DNA of 64,000 nt from Rattus norvegicus (lineage: Eukaryota > Chordata > Mammalia > Rodentia > Muridae). The notes under the pieces are model-generated. The model was not told the DNA's origin and did not search any database. It saw nothing but the letters and a program-made list of their open reading frames with translations. Below, one piece after another: positions 1 to 11,734 of the stretch (position 1 is its first letter; each line of letters starts with the position of its first letter). Made by a program: the position numbers and the translations under genes. The stretch covers positions 5,786,968 through 5,850,967 of the forward strand of contig NC_086033.1 of assembly GCF_036323735.1 (NCBI RefSeq), given 5' to 3'.

Positions 1-445
1 ATGTCTGATGTGAGGCAGGTAAGTCCTTGAGTTCAAACTGCTTAACATCTTGAATCCCTAATCATGTGTGTTCAAGGACAAAGTAACTGAGACCTTGATA
101 TATGACCAGGAGAGTATCCCTCTTGGCATCAATTACCCAAGTAATCTACAGGACACTGCTGAGAATGAAGTGTTTCAACAGCCGATCCTGGAAGAGACAC
201 TTTGTTATTCTTATAAAGGCTCATCCTGGTATTCTTTGACACTGCCCAGGACACTAAAGAGATCCAAGGAAAGCCCCTTGACATATAACAGTTCTTGGTT
301 TTCTGTCAAACTAATGATCAGAAATTATTGTGTCTGGGTCAGCCATTAGGAAGACTGAGGCTCTAAATCATACGTCCTACTCCTGGAAGGACCAACACAA
401 GCCAACCTGCTCCAGGGAGCTCCCCTTGCCCTGCCCAGTACTCAC

Positions 446-578
446 TTGACCTCCTCAAGGACCTTTCCATTCGTCTTCTTCTCCAACATGATAGAAGGCT
501 GGCCTCCCTCTGCCTTGGTCTGGTGCCTGCATGGATATGATTGTCCCTCCGAAAGAGACTGAGGATCCTGGAGAACAT
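446..578 (-). CDS. Takusan/SPEER-like type A gene, unit 1, exon 1 (rest outside window)
   Basis: This is the first coding exon of a DLG5-related takusan-type gene. It reads 44 codons plus one base, starting MFSRILSLFRRDN and ending in an arginine-rich segment (RRRRMERSLRRS). A splice donor GTGAGT follows on the minus strand (plus positions 440-445), leaving phase 1. It is almost identical to the exon at 43036-43168, with Thr to Ala and several Pro/Arg changes. I chose the ATG at 578 because the paralogue also starts at this MF position; an in-frame ATG lies seven codons upstream. Exon 2 would lie about 300 bases left of the window edge, so integrity of the whole gene cannot be judged. The family is known from rodents, where alpha-takusan binds PSD-95 and SPEER genes are testis-expressed; function here is inferred. 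Confidence 0.78.
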
Positions 579-646
579 GCCTCCTCGGGAACCCATTAGG
601 AAATGAAGGGAAATCGCTCAGGCAGTTGGTGTCACCACAACACTGC

Positions 647-718
647 TGACATCACAGAACATTCTAGTGTCTCCTGGATACAAGAGAATTTCCAGGGAAG
701 ACACTACCGGTGATGTCA
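647..718 (-). promoter_or_regulatory. Paired CRE-like sites upstream of type A exon 1 (unit 1)
   Basis: Two octamers one base from the CRE palindrome TGACGTCA lie 69 and 133 bases upstream of the ATG: TGACATCA at 647-654 and TGATGTCA at 711-718 (plus-strand reading). The surrounding 130 bases are shared with the type A and type B 5' flanks at 43.2, 23.2 and 53.3 kb. No TATA box is evident. Promoter function is inferred. Confidence 0.45.
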
Positions 719-1322
719 GTGGGAAATGCCATAGCTTACTTGCGAACTACCTCCACCCAGACTGACCAGTTTCTGCAGTGGCTTTTCCAGAGACTCACTT
801 TTGAGCCAGGAACACCCATTCGCTCACTCTCCTTCCAGAGCTTCAGAGTTCTCACTCCTTCATTACAACTCAGTTGCTGAGGAGAGGGAGAGTTGTATCA
901 GACCTTGAAATGGATAGAACATCTTTGTTAACAGCCAAAGGTCTAAAGACCGTGGATGAGGGATATTCTTCTTCCTGAAATGTATAAACCCAGTGTCCAT
1001 GCATGTGACATATAGTCCAATTTCTACAGTTGTTACTGTTCCCCAGAGGCGAATATTTTTTTCCTTCACCTTTAAATGTATGCAAGTTGGAGTATGTTGT
1101 TTCATGGAGTGTGCCTTGAGAGGGGTCATGGTTTCAATATATTCACCCATGTTTTTTCCTGAAATCTCTGTCTTACCATCCCATTTTGTGCAATGGAAAC
1201 TCCCTTTTCCTGGCAAAAAAGCTTCTCAGGTATAGAACAAACATCAAATTGTAAACTTTCTGTCCATTCTTAAAGTTAAAATCCCCAAAAGTGAGGGAGG
1301 AACTGAGACCCAAGCGAGAGCC

Positions 1323-1454
1323 ATGGAGGGGCAGAATGCAGAGGTGCTGCTGGCCAAGGAAGAGCAGGAGGAAGCAGAGAAGCTGTAGCACATCATGGTG
1401 CACTGGGAGCTAGAATTGGAGTTCGACCTGGGCAACCTGCTGGCTTCACTCTGA
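1323..1454 (+). pseudogene. Rrs1-ps: Rrs1 (ribosome biogenesis regulator) 5' coding fragment, unit 1
   Basis: The plus strand reads MEGQNAEVLLAKEEQEEAEKL, then a TAG stop, then a stretch containing ELELEFDLGNLLAS, then TGA. This is the N-terminal end of the nucleolar ribosome-assembly factor RRS1. Only about 43 codons remain of a protein of roughly 360, with an internal stop at codon 22, so it cannot encode the factor. Rrs1 is normally intronless, so retroposition cannot be shown from missing introns. A matching copy is at 43909-44036. Confidence 0.82.
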
Positions 1455-1714
1455 GGACCTACAGGGTGCTTAACCATCATTTATAACTCAGTATCTGGTG
1501 TCTCTCTGGCCACCGTTGGAACTGCATTCAGAGGAACCACAGACAAAAGTCATCCAAAGAACAATTCACCAAAATAAATAAAAATTAGTACATTTTTCTT
1601 TCAAAAAGGCATACAAATGTATGGTCAAGTCAAACAAAACCCAAGGAAACACAAGAAATGAAATATTTCACAACAACCCAAGAGTGCAAGAAACAGTATA
1701 AAAACAATCTCTTA

Positions 1715-1774
1715 GGGGTTGGGAATTTAGCTCAGTGGTAGAGCAAGGCCCCGGGTCGGTCCCCAGCACCAAAA

Positions 1775-1806
<32 letters not shown>

Positions 1807-1831
1807 AAGAAAAGAAAAGGAAAGAAAAAAA
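1715..1831 (+). mobile_element. ID SINE, unit 1 only
   Basis: It has the ID head (GGGGTTGGGAATTTAGCTCA) with an internal deletion and a long A-rich tail. Imperfect 12-base target duplications flank it (aacaatctctta at 1703-1714, accaatctttta at 1833-1844). The other unit has the uninterrupted site at about 44297. Confidence 0.93.
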
Positions 1832-1844
1832 GACCAATCTTTTA

Positions 1845-3590
1845 AATCTATAATAATTCTATATGTATTTCTTGAAATAGCAGTTGGAGGAAGCAGGCTG
1901 TCATGCTCTTATAAGTTCCATAGCCTCATCAACCCTTGTGACAATCTCCACCTGTTTGATTTTTTCTTAAGCACAGATATGTGTGAGTTAGAATCCCGAG
2001 TCTGTCTGGGATCAGACTGTAAACTGTAGTCAATGTAACACTGGCAATCATTAGCCACAATCTTTAAGTTTCCCTTGTAACATCAGAGCACAGCCATATC
2101 TTTGGAAAGCAAAACTCACCCTCCACCAAACTATCCTCCAAAATCCAGTCTCTCCAAAACACCAAGTCCATTCCTCATGCTATAAAGTATGACGGCCAAG
2201 CCTTGCATATGAAGGATCGATATTGCAGGCTCTAATACCTCACCAAAGAGACATTGCCCTAAATTCTTTTACAAGTCCGGTTTCCATGATAAGAGTTATA
2301 TTAAAATATTATCCCAATCTAGACCTGTTTCCCTGGGTTGGCACATGCCACGTGTTTTCTCGAATGACTCCTTTTTTAAGCCAACATTCTATTACAAATA
2401 TTACAAATTTTCAACCATACCCAATAACTTAAAAGCCAGTCACCTATAGCCAAGACATGTAAAGCTTATTATACATTTAAAACCAAACAGAAAAAAATGA
2501 AGTGACTACACATATCTTTAGTACTTAGATCAAACACCATTTTTACTTCTTTAGCTGTCATTTTAAAAGAAGCACCTTGTTACCTGTTGATTCCAAATAT
2601 CACAGTCAAAGATTTCTCTAAGAGAAACAGCTAACAGCTCCATTACCATAGAAGCTTTGAAGCTGCTGGCACCTTTAAGGCCAGCTAGTGTAGACATTGA
2701 GCCAGCCCCCTGGGGAGCTTCCCCAGTGGACAGACCTAGGCTCCTAGCTACATTCCTCCATTGAGGCAGGATTCAGTCAGAGACACACATGACAGTTAAC
2801 ACCAGAGATAACCAGTTATCTAGGATGCTGGGCTCCAAAGGTCAATTGAAACTGTTTTATTTATTTGTTCCTTTCTTGAAAGGACTTAAAACTAAATCAA
2901 GGGGGAATCAACCAGCATTTAAAGTTTTCACCATTTTTTCTTTTAAACATGAAACACAAAACATTCAAGCAACAAGAAGCACAACCCAGACATACATTGA
3001 CATCCATGGACAGCTTGGTGCAACAAGGACAGACAATAGACATAGAGGGAAGGAGCTAGATGGTGTCCCACCAAAAGGACTCAGATACCCTACCTAAAGG
3101 ACACAGAACCAGAAATAAGCACTTCTCCAATAGGAGCCAGCAAGGAGGCAGGATGTCCCTAGGAGAGCTCTTAAAAAGCTTAATCTCACTTTCCTTCTTT
3201 TGCCAAAGCATCTGTGGAGAGTCTGGGAGGAATGTTTTTCTCAAACCATTTTCTCTCTTGTCTAGGGTGTAAACTGTCTCTAATCAGGGTCCAAAGACTA
3301 AAAGCATCTATGAGAATTAACTTTGCTTCTCTAGATTTTAGCATAACTCTAAAAGAACACGTACACAAAAACATTTGATCATTATTACCTTGTCCCTTTT
3401 TACAAGGTTTACTCACCAGTACCCCAAATCTTTATTTTTCTTTGCACGTGCTTTCAATGCCCACGGTGCTTCTGTATCCTGCTTACTGGGACCTTTCCTG
3501 GCCCATTTTCCCCAATACGTCCCTCCTTCACTGGCCGGCTTCCTGGGACCATCTCGTCAGGTTGTCCTCTCTTTTCCAATCTTGGTGGGA
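1845..3590. other. Unassigned non-coding DNA, shared by both units
   Basis: No gene or RNA is recognised in this stretch. It matches 44300-46060 in the other unit. Open frames here are short and not preserved between the two units, so I treat them as chance frames. Part of it may be internal sequence of the LTR element that follows. Confidence 0.6.
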
Positions 3591-4018
3591 CCTCCATTTG
3601 ATGATGCCTGTGTCATCAGGACACTCAGAACCGGGCATAGGCCTATAAGAGTTAAGAAGAAACACACACTCGGGTCATTCGTGTTAAAAGAAGGCTGTCC
3701 ACGCTTTACTGAGATCTCCTTATATACCAGAGGCAAAAGCCGTGGAAAAACAATAAAGCAGGTGTAAACCCCAACCAGGAAAATAGGAAAACAGGAAAAA
3801 TCTGCATCGTGGCAAGTCCCGACCCCAATACAGGGGCGTAAACAACTTCTTAACAAGAAGAAGCTGAAAGGCTCAGCAAGAGGAATGGGTGCCATGGAAG
3901 GTCCTGGCCCCAAATCAGGGACCGAGAGAAGCTGCCAAGGGTGTAAACAACTTCTGGCCATAGTAGGCTGAAAGGCACAGCGAGGGTGAAGGGAAACACT
4001 CCAAGGTAGGGCCCAACA
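3590..4018 (-). mobile_element. ERV LTR-like element, unit 1
   Basis: On the minus strand it begins TGTTGGGCCC at 4018. It contains two diverged internal repeats, each around a stretch reading 'gtgtaaacaactt' or close to it on the plus strand. A TATA-type box (TATATAAGG, 3718-3726) is followed by a typical start context. The inner edge is approximate. Its twin ends at 46493. The assignment rests on architecture, not a library match. Confidence 0.5.
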
Positions 4019-4024
4019 GGCTAA

Positions 4025-4960
4025 TATAAATATATATTGGAAAAACTAAAACACTGTATATGAAGAAAAATAATTAAAATGTGCTACATATCTAAGCATA
4101 ACATTCATAATAAAAGAAACTCAAATGACAGAAATTCATAAGAAATATTCATCATCCTTCTACATCACACAAATGCAAATCAAAATTACTCTGAGATCAC
4201 TTTTCACACTTGTCAGTATGACTAAGGTTAATAACACATGTGACAACTCAAGCTGACTGGGTTATGGAGCAAGGGGAACATTCATACTCTCCTGGTGGAA
4301 AGGCAAACTTCTACAGCAACTTCGGAGATCAGTATGATGGTTCTTCAGGAAGGTGAAAATTGTTGTACCTTAAGATACAACTCCAGGTCTCATGTCCAGA
4401 TGTTGATTCATCCTAGAATACAGACTCTTGCTCAACCATGTTCAGTGAAGCTCATTTATAATGCTTAGAATTTGGAAATATTTAAGTTGTCCCTTAACGG
4501 ATGAATGCATAAAGAAAACGTGGTGCATTTACACACTGCATTGCTGCTTAACAATTACAAAAGGCAAAAAGGAAGCATGCACTATGCAGGACAATGAATG
4601 GATCTAGTAAAAGTCATTCTGGATGAGACAATCCAGACTGAAAGAGACAAATGGGATACATATTCACTGAAATGTGGGTGTGGGTGTTAGCTGTTGATTC
4701 TTCAATCTGTGTGACTGTATGATCAGTTTAGTGTGAGGGTCTAGGGACGTGGGCCAGACTGTCCTCATTTAGGGAAGTACAAGTTCACTCATGGATTGCT
4801 GAGGGACAGTGTCAGGGATAGGAATGTGAAATGTGAAGAGACAGGGCGAGGCAGCAATGGAGGGAACATAGAGAGGGACAGCTAAAATGAGGCACTGTAT
4901 CGAAGCCTAAGAGAGTAGAAACCCTAATTGCTTTTTAAATTGTTTTATAAAGGTAACTAA
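4025..4960 (+). mobile_element. Old L1 ORF2 3' relic, unit 1
   Basis: The sequence has the recognisable L1 ORF2 tail region: 'ctcaagctgactgggttatgg', 'cagtatgatggttcttcagg', 'aagttgtcccttaacggatg' and the downstream 'tggatctagtaaaagtcat'. It is heavily mutated, with stops in all frames. The twin is at 46500-47440. Confidence 0.75.
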
Positions 4961-5129
4961 TGATTTATTATAGGTTCAAGGAGAAAAGTTAAAATGTTGC
5001 TTGGGTTCATCTATGTGAAATTTCAATAATAAGTAAGTCACAACAATTATGGATTTTGACTTTCAATGAACCTGCTACAGATAATGAATATCTAGTCCTT
5101 ATGGAGACGCCTGTTACTATCTATTATAC

Positions 5130-5545
5130 ACTAGTCATTTTATTTGTTTACATTTCAAATGTCATCCCCATCATTGGTCTCTCCACTTTGAACCCCCATA
5201 CCCTCCCAATCCTCTTTGTTTCTAAGAGGGCACTCCTCCATCTACCCACCCACTTCCACTTCACCCCTCTAGCATCCCCCTTCTCTGGGACATCAAGTTT
5301 CTACAGGGCCAGTTGCCTCCCTTCCCATAGATGTCAGATGAGCCAGTTGTTGCTACACATGCTCTACACTATATGTATCAGGAGCCATGGCCGGGACCAT
5401 ATATCCTCTTTAGTTGGTACTTTAGTCCCGAGGAACTCTGAAGGCTCCAGTTAATTGATATTGTTGTTCTTCATATTGGGTTCCAATCCCCTTCATCTCC
5501 TTCAGACTTTTCCCTAACTCTTTCATTGTGGTCCCCAGGCTTAGT
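5130..5545 (-). mobile_element. L1 3'-UTR fragment, unit 1
   Basis: Reverse-oriented L1 3' region: 'ttgtttacatttcaaatgtc' followed by the C-rich 3'-UTR and the 'cccttcatctccttcagact' segment. The long plus-strand frame here is a by-product of the C-rich tract. The twin is at 47587-48030. Confidence 0.75.
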
Positions 5546-5707
5546 CCAATGGTTGGCTGTGAATATCTGCATCTATGTCTTGAACAGAGGCCCATGCAAG
5601 GCTAGAAGGAAGCCTCAGACTCCAAAGTAAGGTAATAGGATGTAATTCTGTATTTGCCCAGAAGATGGCGACATAGGATCGTTTTCACAAACTTGTTTCT
5701 CACTAAC

Positions 5708-5975
5708 CTCTTAGTTCTGTCCAGCATGTCAGGAAAGTTCCACAATGTGCTCTGTGACTGAAGATCCTTCTCTTGCTGGAACTCGATCCCTGCGTGGAAT
5801 ACTCTCGATCGGCGATGGGCGTCTGGGTCGGTGGACGCAATGACTCCAGGAACTGTGAATGAATGGACTGAGTTGAGCAGACATTGAATTCATCTGAGTG
5901 GTTGGCATCTCCAGAACCTGCAGCTTAGCATCCATGGATCCAGGAGAGCACAGTGTGCAGGGCTGAAATCAGATT
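5708..5975 (-). pseudogene. Exon-like segment of unknown gene, frameshifted copy
   Basis: The minus strand shows an acceptor-like tract ending CAG before 5975 and a donor-like GTTAGT after 5708. Between them a frame starts ATG GAT GCT AAG (MDAKLQVLEMP). Compared with 48167-48436 it lacks two single bases (in the serine-rich stretch), so the frame shifts. I do not recognise the protein. It lies downstream of the type B gene and upstream of type A on the transcribed strand. Confidence 0.35.
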
Positions 5976-7236
5976 CTGTAAAGGAGAGGCGGAAGAAACT
6001 ATGGTTTTGAAGTATTTGTTCTTTTTGAAAGCACAAAGTGGGAGATCAGTCAGTTTTCCTCTTTTTGCAACATCTTACTCTGAGCTGCAGGACATATCCT
6101 GGGGTATATTGCTTTCCATATTCAATGGGCTTTTCAGAAATTCCAGTTTCCTGAAACGGCATGGCCATACTTTGGTGGACTGACTGGTAGGAAGTGGAAA
6201 GGTTCTCTGAGGGGCAGATGAGGAAAGGCCAAAAGAAGAGGAAAGAGACAGCTATGAAAGGGCTGCTGGTGGGTACAAGGAAACAACAAGCACATTTCTC
6301 AAAGCCCTATTTTACTATAGCACTGTGGGAAGCATAACCACAAGCTGACAGAAACAAATTGTTAAAATAAACAATGCATTCGTTCCCATCCCCCAAACTA
6401 CTCCTTTTTTAACCACCAAGGTCAATAGAAATTTAAGCCTCAAGTACACCTTCTCTTAAGGTTCCATACCTCAGCAGGCTGAAAAATCTGCCAACAGGCC
6501 TTGACCTACCTTGACTATGCCTAGCAGGCAGACCTTCTCTCTCTTTCTTTTCCTCTGTTTGAGAGCAGGAGCAAATGACTTTATTCTGTGGGAGGATTTC
6601 CATTATCAACAAACATAAATTTTCCGAAGTCATTAAAACTAGAAGGCCAATCATTGATGGGCAGGTGTGGTCAGGTCACTCTACCTAAACTATCCCATGG
6701 AGAAAAGTAAAAGTGACAGCCATACCTGTGTTTAGGAAACAAGATGTCACAGGTGATTTGAGTATGGGTGCTGAGTGGGAGAGAGGAGGTCATGAATCTA
6801 GCTGGAAAAGCCCACTCCACTTTTAGATGTGTTTTGAAAGACATATAATAGAAATTTAACTGCAACAAAATTTTGTCAGCAAATGTGCTCTAATGATAGG
6901 TGGTTAGGTTTTGGGGGTCATATTGACACAGAAACTGGATTAGTGGTAATATCTTGGGAAGTAGCTTGTGTTACAAGGAGAACTTCAGGTATCCCTTGCC
7001 TAGGCCATCTACTGTCTTTTCTTCTCTTTTTCCTCTTTCACTCTTCTATCTGGGCTGATGTAGCAAAAGGCTCTTCCCAGAGACAAGTCAAAGGAGAATT
7101 AAGGTGAAATCTTTAGCCTGTTTTCTTGGAGACACATTGGACTGCGAAGGCTGTGAGGGAACCAGGCGGGAGGAGACTGCAAAAGGCAGAAGGAAGCAGT
7201 GACTGCACTGGTCGTGTTTCCCATTCTGTCACAGAA
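5976..7236. other. Non-coding DNA shared by both units
   Basis: Unique-looking sequence matching 48437-49714. I see no conserved frame, RNA gene or typical SINE. It ends at the breakpoint where the second unit switches to retroviral sequence. Confidence 0.6.
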
Positions 7237-8286
7237 GCATTTGAAGAAAGGAGGGTTCCATTGGCTCAGAGTCGGGAAGCACAGACTCCATCCTAGAAGG
7301 GGTAAGTGTAGCCGTGAGAGGTGCAGTTGGTAGAAGTGGACTGGCTGGCAGGATGTGAATGAGACTCTTACCATGTGGGTGGAGCAGGGAGCAGAAATAG
7401 GGAAATTCTAGCTCTTAGCTTCCTCTCTGTGCCATTCAGTGCAGGCACCTGGCCTGAGAGTTATGGTGTTACCACCATTCAGAGTGAGCTTTACGTCGAT
7501 TCTCTCCCCAAAACCCCTCAGAGTGACATTCAAAGGCCTGCTTCACTAACACACTAGGCAATTTTTACCTTCCTCAAGTTGTCAGTGACCAGCAGCAGAG
7601 CAAGGCAAGAAGGTTGCACGGCCATTTAGAGGGAGGAATCAAGGAGTGGTATCCGTGCAAGCCAGAAGAGACCTACAGGAAAACTGGACATCAAAGAGCC
7701 ACACACATTCTCTCATGGATTCTCATGGTTTTCCCAGGGTGAGATTCAGATGCATGTGGTAGCTAAAGGCATTTCTGGCTGAAGCCGGTTTTCCTATGTG
7801 ACATTAGGAAACAGTTGTAATAAAAGAAAGTTTCAAACAGCAAACTGTTCTGATTCTGATGGACACAAGTCTGATACTAGGCTGGAATTCTCTTCATAAC
7901 TTTCGATACTTTTGAAAATAAAGGATAGATAGTATAATGTACTCGAATCCTAAAATACTGTGAAGTATGCATTTCATAAATATGCATTACATGATATTCA
8001 GTTGAAATTGCTGGGAATTGTACTTTCTTCTATCCCTATAACCACTTGGCTCTGGACAGAATTACTAAAGAATATGATGACTTGGGCTGTGTGTGTCTCT
8101 GTGTGTCTTGTGTGTTCTGTGCATGTGTTTATGTGTGTCTCTGTGTTTCTTTAGGTATTTATGTGTTTATATATTTATGTGAAAATGGAGGCTCTGTCAA
8201 CTTATGGTATTTTTCACAGTAGCTATTGTCCACAGTGTTTTATGAGATGAAGTCTTCATTATGGCAGATGGAGTCAGAGAGACTAC
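7237..8286. other. Unit-1-specific non-coding DNA
   Basis: This is the start of the 14.6-kb segment absent from the second unit. I see no gene. A GT-rich, TGTGTCT-type tract lies at about 8088-8150. Confidence 0.55.
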
Positions 8287-8302
8287 AGAAAGATCAAAGT
8301 AT

Positions 8303-8394
8303 GGGGTTGGGGATTTAGCTTAGTTGTAGACGCTTGCCTAGAAACCGCAAGGCCCTGGATTCGGGTCCCCAGCTCCGGAAAAGAAAAAAAAAAA
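8303..8394 (+). mobile_element. ID SINE
   Basis: ID head 'ggggttggggatttagctta', then 'ccccagctccgg' and an A tail. A perfect 16-base target duplication (agaaagatcaaagtat) lies at 8287-8302 and 8395-8410. Confidence 0.96.
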
Positions 8395-8639
8395 AGAAAG
8401 ATCAAAGTATAGAGGAAGGGGCAGGGAAGATATCACAGCAGTTGAAATCACTTACTGTTCTTCCAGAGGATCTGGAATTGGTTCCTGGTAACCATACAAA
8501 GACTAACACCAACCTCGATAGGCAAAGCTGTCTCCCAGATTCTGCCCACACTTGACAACCTCGTGATGCATCCACCCATACAAAAGGCAAAACACAGATC
8601 TGGGTCTAGTGGCTAATAGTGACATGGTCTATCTAATCT

Positions 8640-9030
8640 GGAGGGGAGGAGGGTGGCGGCCAGCAGCAGCAGTGGCAGCGACAGGGGCATCCAGAACACT
8701 CCAGGCCACCACCGTCCCCACCACCACTTGTATGGGTGGCTTTAAAGAGTTGAGTAAAAACAAGCTGGTAACCAACCATGGTTGAAGGGGGATTTGATCC
8801 CTGTGAATGTATTTGCTCTCATGAACGCACTATGAGAAGACTCATCAATCTGCTCCGGCAGTCCCGGGCCTAATGTACCAACACAGAATGCCTTCGGGAA
8901 TTGCCAGGGCCCTCCAGCTGGCTTATATGGCTAGAATAGGAAAATTGATTTGGTTGTTTACTGATTTTTTTAATTACCATTAAAAATTTCTGATGGTAAT
9001 ACTTTAAATAAACATGATTGATTAATATTT
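8640..9030 (+). pseudogene. Smim14-ps: Smim14 processed pseudogene, internally deleted
   Basis: A GC-rich 5'-UTR-like leader precedes ATG at 8778. The frame reads MVEGGFDPCECICSHERTMR and on to RRLINLLRQS, then a TAA replaces the next codon, then CTNTECLRELPGPS. This is the cysteine-rich N-terminal part of SMIM14, a small ER membrane protein. The membrane segment and C-terminus are missing: the sequence jumps to an AT-rich 3' end with AATAAA near 9007 and a short A-rich stretch. Introns are absent, which fits a retrocopy. The stop and the deletion make it non-functional for the full protein. Confidence 0.85.
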
Positions 9031-9375
9031 TTAAAAGAGGTAAAACACTCAGAGACCTAGAAAACCATGGATGGGTTCCTCTTTAGTCAACTGGAGCCAC
9101 AAAAATGTCAGAATCACACAGCCAATCAGAATTCACCTGAAACCAGACACTACAGAAATGGTCTCATTTACATAGAAAGAAGTGGCTGATGGGAAAGGAT
9201 AAGCAAAGTTGCTCAGCACGACCATGAAAGGACTCTTCACAACTGGGCATAGTGACTCCAAGTGCCAATTTCAGTGCTTGGGATAAAGAAGTAGGTAGAT
9301 TCCTGTAGGATCAAGGCCACCCTGTTTCACCCAGCAAGTCCATGATGTTTAGTTCTGCCAGATTATACTGAGAGG

Positions 9376-9579
9376 TCCCGTTTTTTCCCTTTTTTTTTTT
9401 TTTTCATACTTTTTACTTGTGTGAGTATATTGTAGCTATCTTCAAACACACCAGAAGAGGGCGTCAGGTCCCATTGCAGATGGCTGTAGGTAGCCATGTG
9501 GTTGTTGAGATTTGAACTCAGGATCTCTGGGAGAGCAGTTGGTACTCTTAATCCCTGAACCATCTCTCCAACCCCTGAC
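9376..9579 (-). mobile_element. B2 SINE
   Basis: Reverse-oriented B2: T-run, 'acaccagaagagggcgtcag', 'catgtggttgttgagatttg', ending 'ccatctctccaacccc'. Confidence 0.9.
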
Positions 9580-9832
9580 AGATCCTGTGACAACATACTG
9601 ACTAAAACGCTTTATACATTCCTTCAAAGGGTTAATATTTCCAGGCTTGAATGACAATGGTGCATTATAACTTAGATGAAGTATTTCATAAGTGACACTG
9701 GTCTCAGATATTGAAGTGGTGAGTAAACGATCAGAAATAGAGGACGCCGCAGGCCACTGGATATCTATGCAGGATAGCAGTAGATGTAGTTGCACTTTTT
9801 ACATAAAACACACAGAGCTTTCCAAACCTATT

Positions 9833-10022
9833 TATTTTTATTTTAGTTTGTTTAAGATTTATGACGTATACAGCATTCTGCCTGCATGCATGCTTACAGG
9901 CCAGAAGAGGGCGCCAGATCTCACTCTAGATGGTTGTGAGCCACTGTGTGGTTAATGGGAATTGAACTCCAGACCTCTGGAACAGTAGCCAGTATTAACT
10001 GTGGAACCACCTCTCTGGCACC
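9833..10022 (-). mobile_element. B2 SINE
   Basis: Reverse-oriented diverged B2 with 'ccagaagagggcgccagatc', 'gagccactgtgtggttaatg' and 'ccacctctctggca'. Confidence 0.85.
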
Positions 10023-10468
10023 ATTACTTCTATTCTAATCTGCCTGATGTCTCCAGTAATTTCCTTATGAATGTTCTCTTGGTATGATAAAGTTTGATTT
10101 TAACCTGTGCACTCAGAAGGGACACACATCTGCAATGACATGTTCATTTGGGGTTTTGCATTTTGTAATCCAAGATCTTTTTGTTTGTATTTAGCATGGA
10201 ACTATCTATGTAAACAAGGATGTTCTCCTCCCTGCCTCTGCCCTCCTGCTTGAACTCTTGAAGTAACAGTGGACCACCACCATGAAAGGCACTTTCTTCT
10301 TTGTGTCCTAAATCCACAAACAAGCAATTATGTTTGTTACTAGGGCATACTAGGGCATTATGAAATATGCTATCACCTTAGATGGTTCATGACATGGCGT
10401 ATAGATTAACAACTTGTAGCTGGGTATTTCGAGGCATTGTTCCATTGGACTAGACAGAAGACTCTGGC
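10023..10468. other. Unassigned non-coding DNA
   Basis: I see no gene, RNA or recognisable element before the U2-derived fragment. Confidence 0.5.
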
Positions 10469-10480
10469 ATGAATTTTCTA

Positions 10481-10513
10481 CACTTGATCTTAGCCAAAAG
10501 GCTGAGAAGCGAT
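10481..10513 (-). ncRNA. Retroposed 5' fragment of U2 snRNA (pseudogene)
   Basis: On the minus strand the sequence is the 5' end of U2 snRNA (starts ATCGCTTCTCAGCCTTTTGG, then CTAAGATCAAGTG), including the branch-site-proximal 5' helix but nothing beyond about 33 bases. A 12-base direct repeat (atgaattttcta) flanks it at 10469-10480 and 10512-10523. This is an L1-style target duplication. It is not a functional snRNA gene: no PSE-like element is visible and most of the RNA is missing. Confidence 0.88.
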
Positions 10514-10523
10514 GAATTTTCTA

Positions 10524-11325
10524 ATGGTGTTATGTGCCCTATCATTTTTCTGAAAGTCCTTTGGACTTATGCCAGAGTGAGGGATGTGCACGAATCTCAC
10601 TGGAAATTAAGTGTCCGTTTCCTTTAAGGCTGAGGTTGGGTTTCTTTTGAGAGTGGAGTGCTTGTGACTGGGATGATTCAGGTCTCCTCCAGCCAAGGCA
10701 ACTGTGGGAGGAGACATCCCTCAGGTGCACTGAATTCTCACTTCCACAAGGTGGCAGCCCATACCTAGCAATCCATATCCACATTTCTTCAGGACAAACA
10801 CATAAGGGCCATTTGGCTAGAAGGGGTCAGAACAACACCACTCTTCTGTTCCCCTTTTATTGAGCAGTAAGTGGTGATCGCCCTTAGAGACAGCAGACTG
10901 CTGTGGTCAGAATGGAGGAAGGTGATAATTTAAGGCCTGTCACTGTAGGAATGAAAAGTTGACATTTTTATCTGCAGATAGTATAATAACATTTATGAAA
11001 CATTTATGAAAATTCCAAGGATATAATCATTAAGGAAAAATTTCAAGCTGATTGCCCATTAATTATTATATATCAATTGTATAAAAAAATCAAAGAAAAG
11101 CTATTGCTAAGGAGTACTGATCAAAAAGACTGCATATTTTTATTTTTTCATTTTAATTTGGTTTCAAACAGTGTGTGTGTGTTCCTACATTTTAAACTGA
11201 TGTGAACAAAGAGAAACTGTCCAGAGGGATAAAAAGAAATGATAGAAGAGGTAAGGAAAGGAAGGACAATGGTATTGAGAGGCAGAGATAGGCACAATAT
11301 ATGGTATATACATATATGAAAATTA

Positions 11326-11328
<3 letters not shown>
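10524..11328. other. Unassigned non-coding DNA
   Basis: I see nothing recognisable here. Frames are short and interrupted. Confidence 0.5.

Positions 11329-11363
<35 letters not shown>
11329..11363. repeat. (CA)n microsatellite
   Basis: About 17 uninterrupted CA units. Confidence 0.97.
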
Positions 11364-11366
<3 letters not shown>

Positions 11367-11734
11367 AATAGCAGCAAGGTACTCAGCAGGTAAAGAACTT
11401 GCTGCACTAGTGTGATTATCTGAGTTCAATACCTGGGACCCATGGTAGAAACATGAACTGAAAATTGTAGCACGTATGTGCACAGACACACACACATATC
11501 CACTGACAAAGAAAACTTTGAAAATTATAAGCATTTGACTTTAGAGGCAGAAGGATCAGGAGTTGGAAATGAGGTCACCCCAACATTCACTCACCTCAGA
11601 AAACCCAAGAACCGAGATTGAGCTAAGCTAATGAGTCCGATTAAAGTGAGGCAAATGTAAGAAAAAAGAATTTTAATGTGCAAGTATGCATGGCATAAAC
11701 CACAACAAATATTAGGTTAGAAATATCAAATTGC

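Larger units (their letters stand above)
1..7236. repeat. Segmental duplication block A, unit 1
   Basis: This block aligns base for base, with a few percent differences and small indels, to 42596-49714. It holds type A exon 1 and its 5' flank, the Rrs1 fragment, an LTR, two L1 relics and an orphan exon-like segment. Unit-specific differences include an ID insertion at 1715-1831 and about 100 bases near 2710-2810 that are missing from the other unit. Similarity stops at about 7236, in the words 'cacagaagcat'. Confidence 0.93.
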
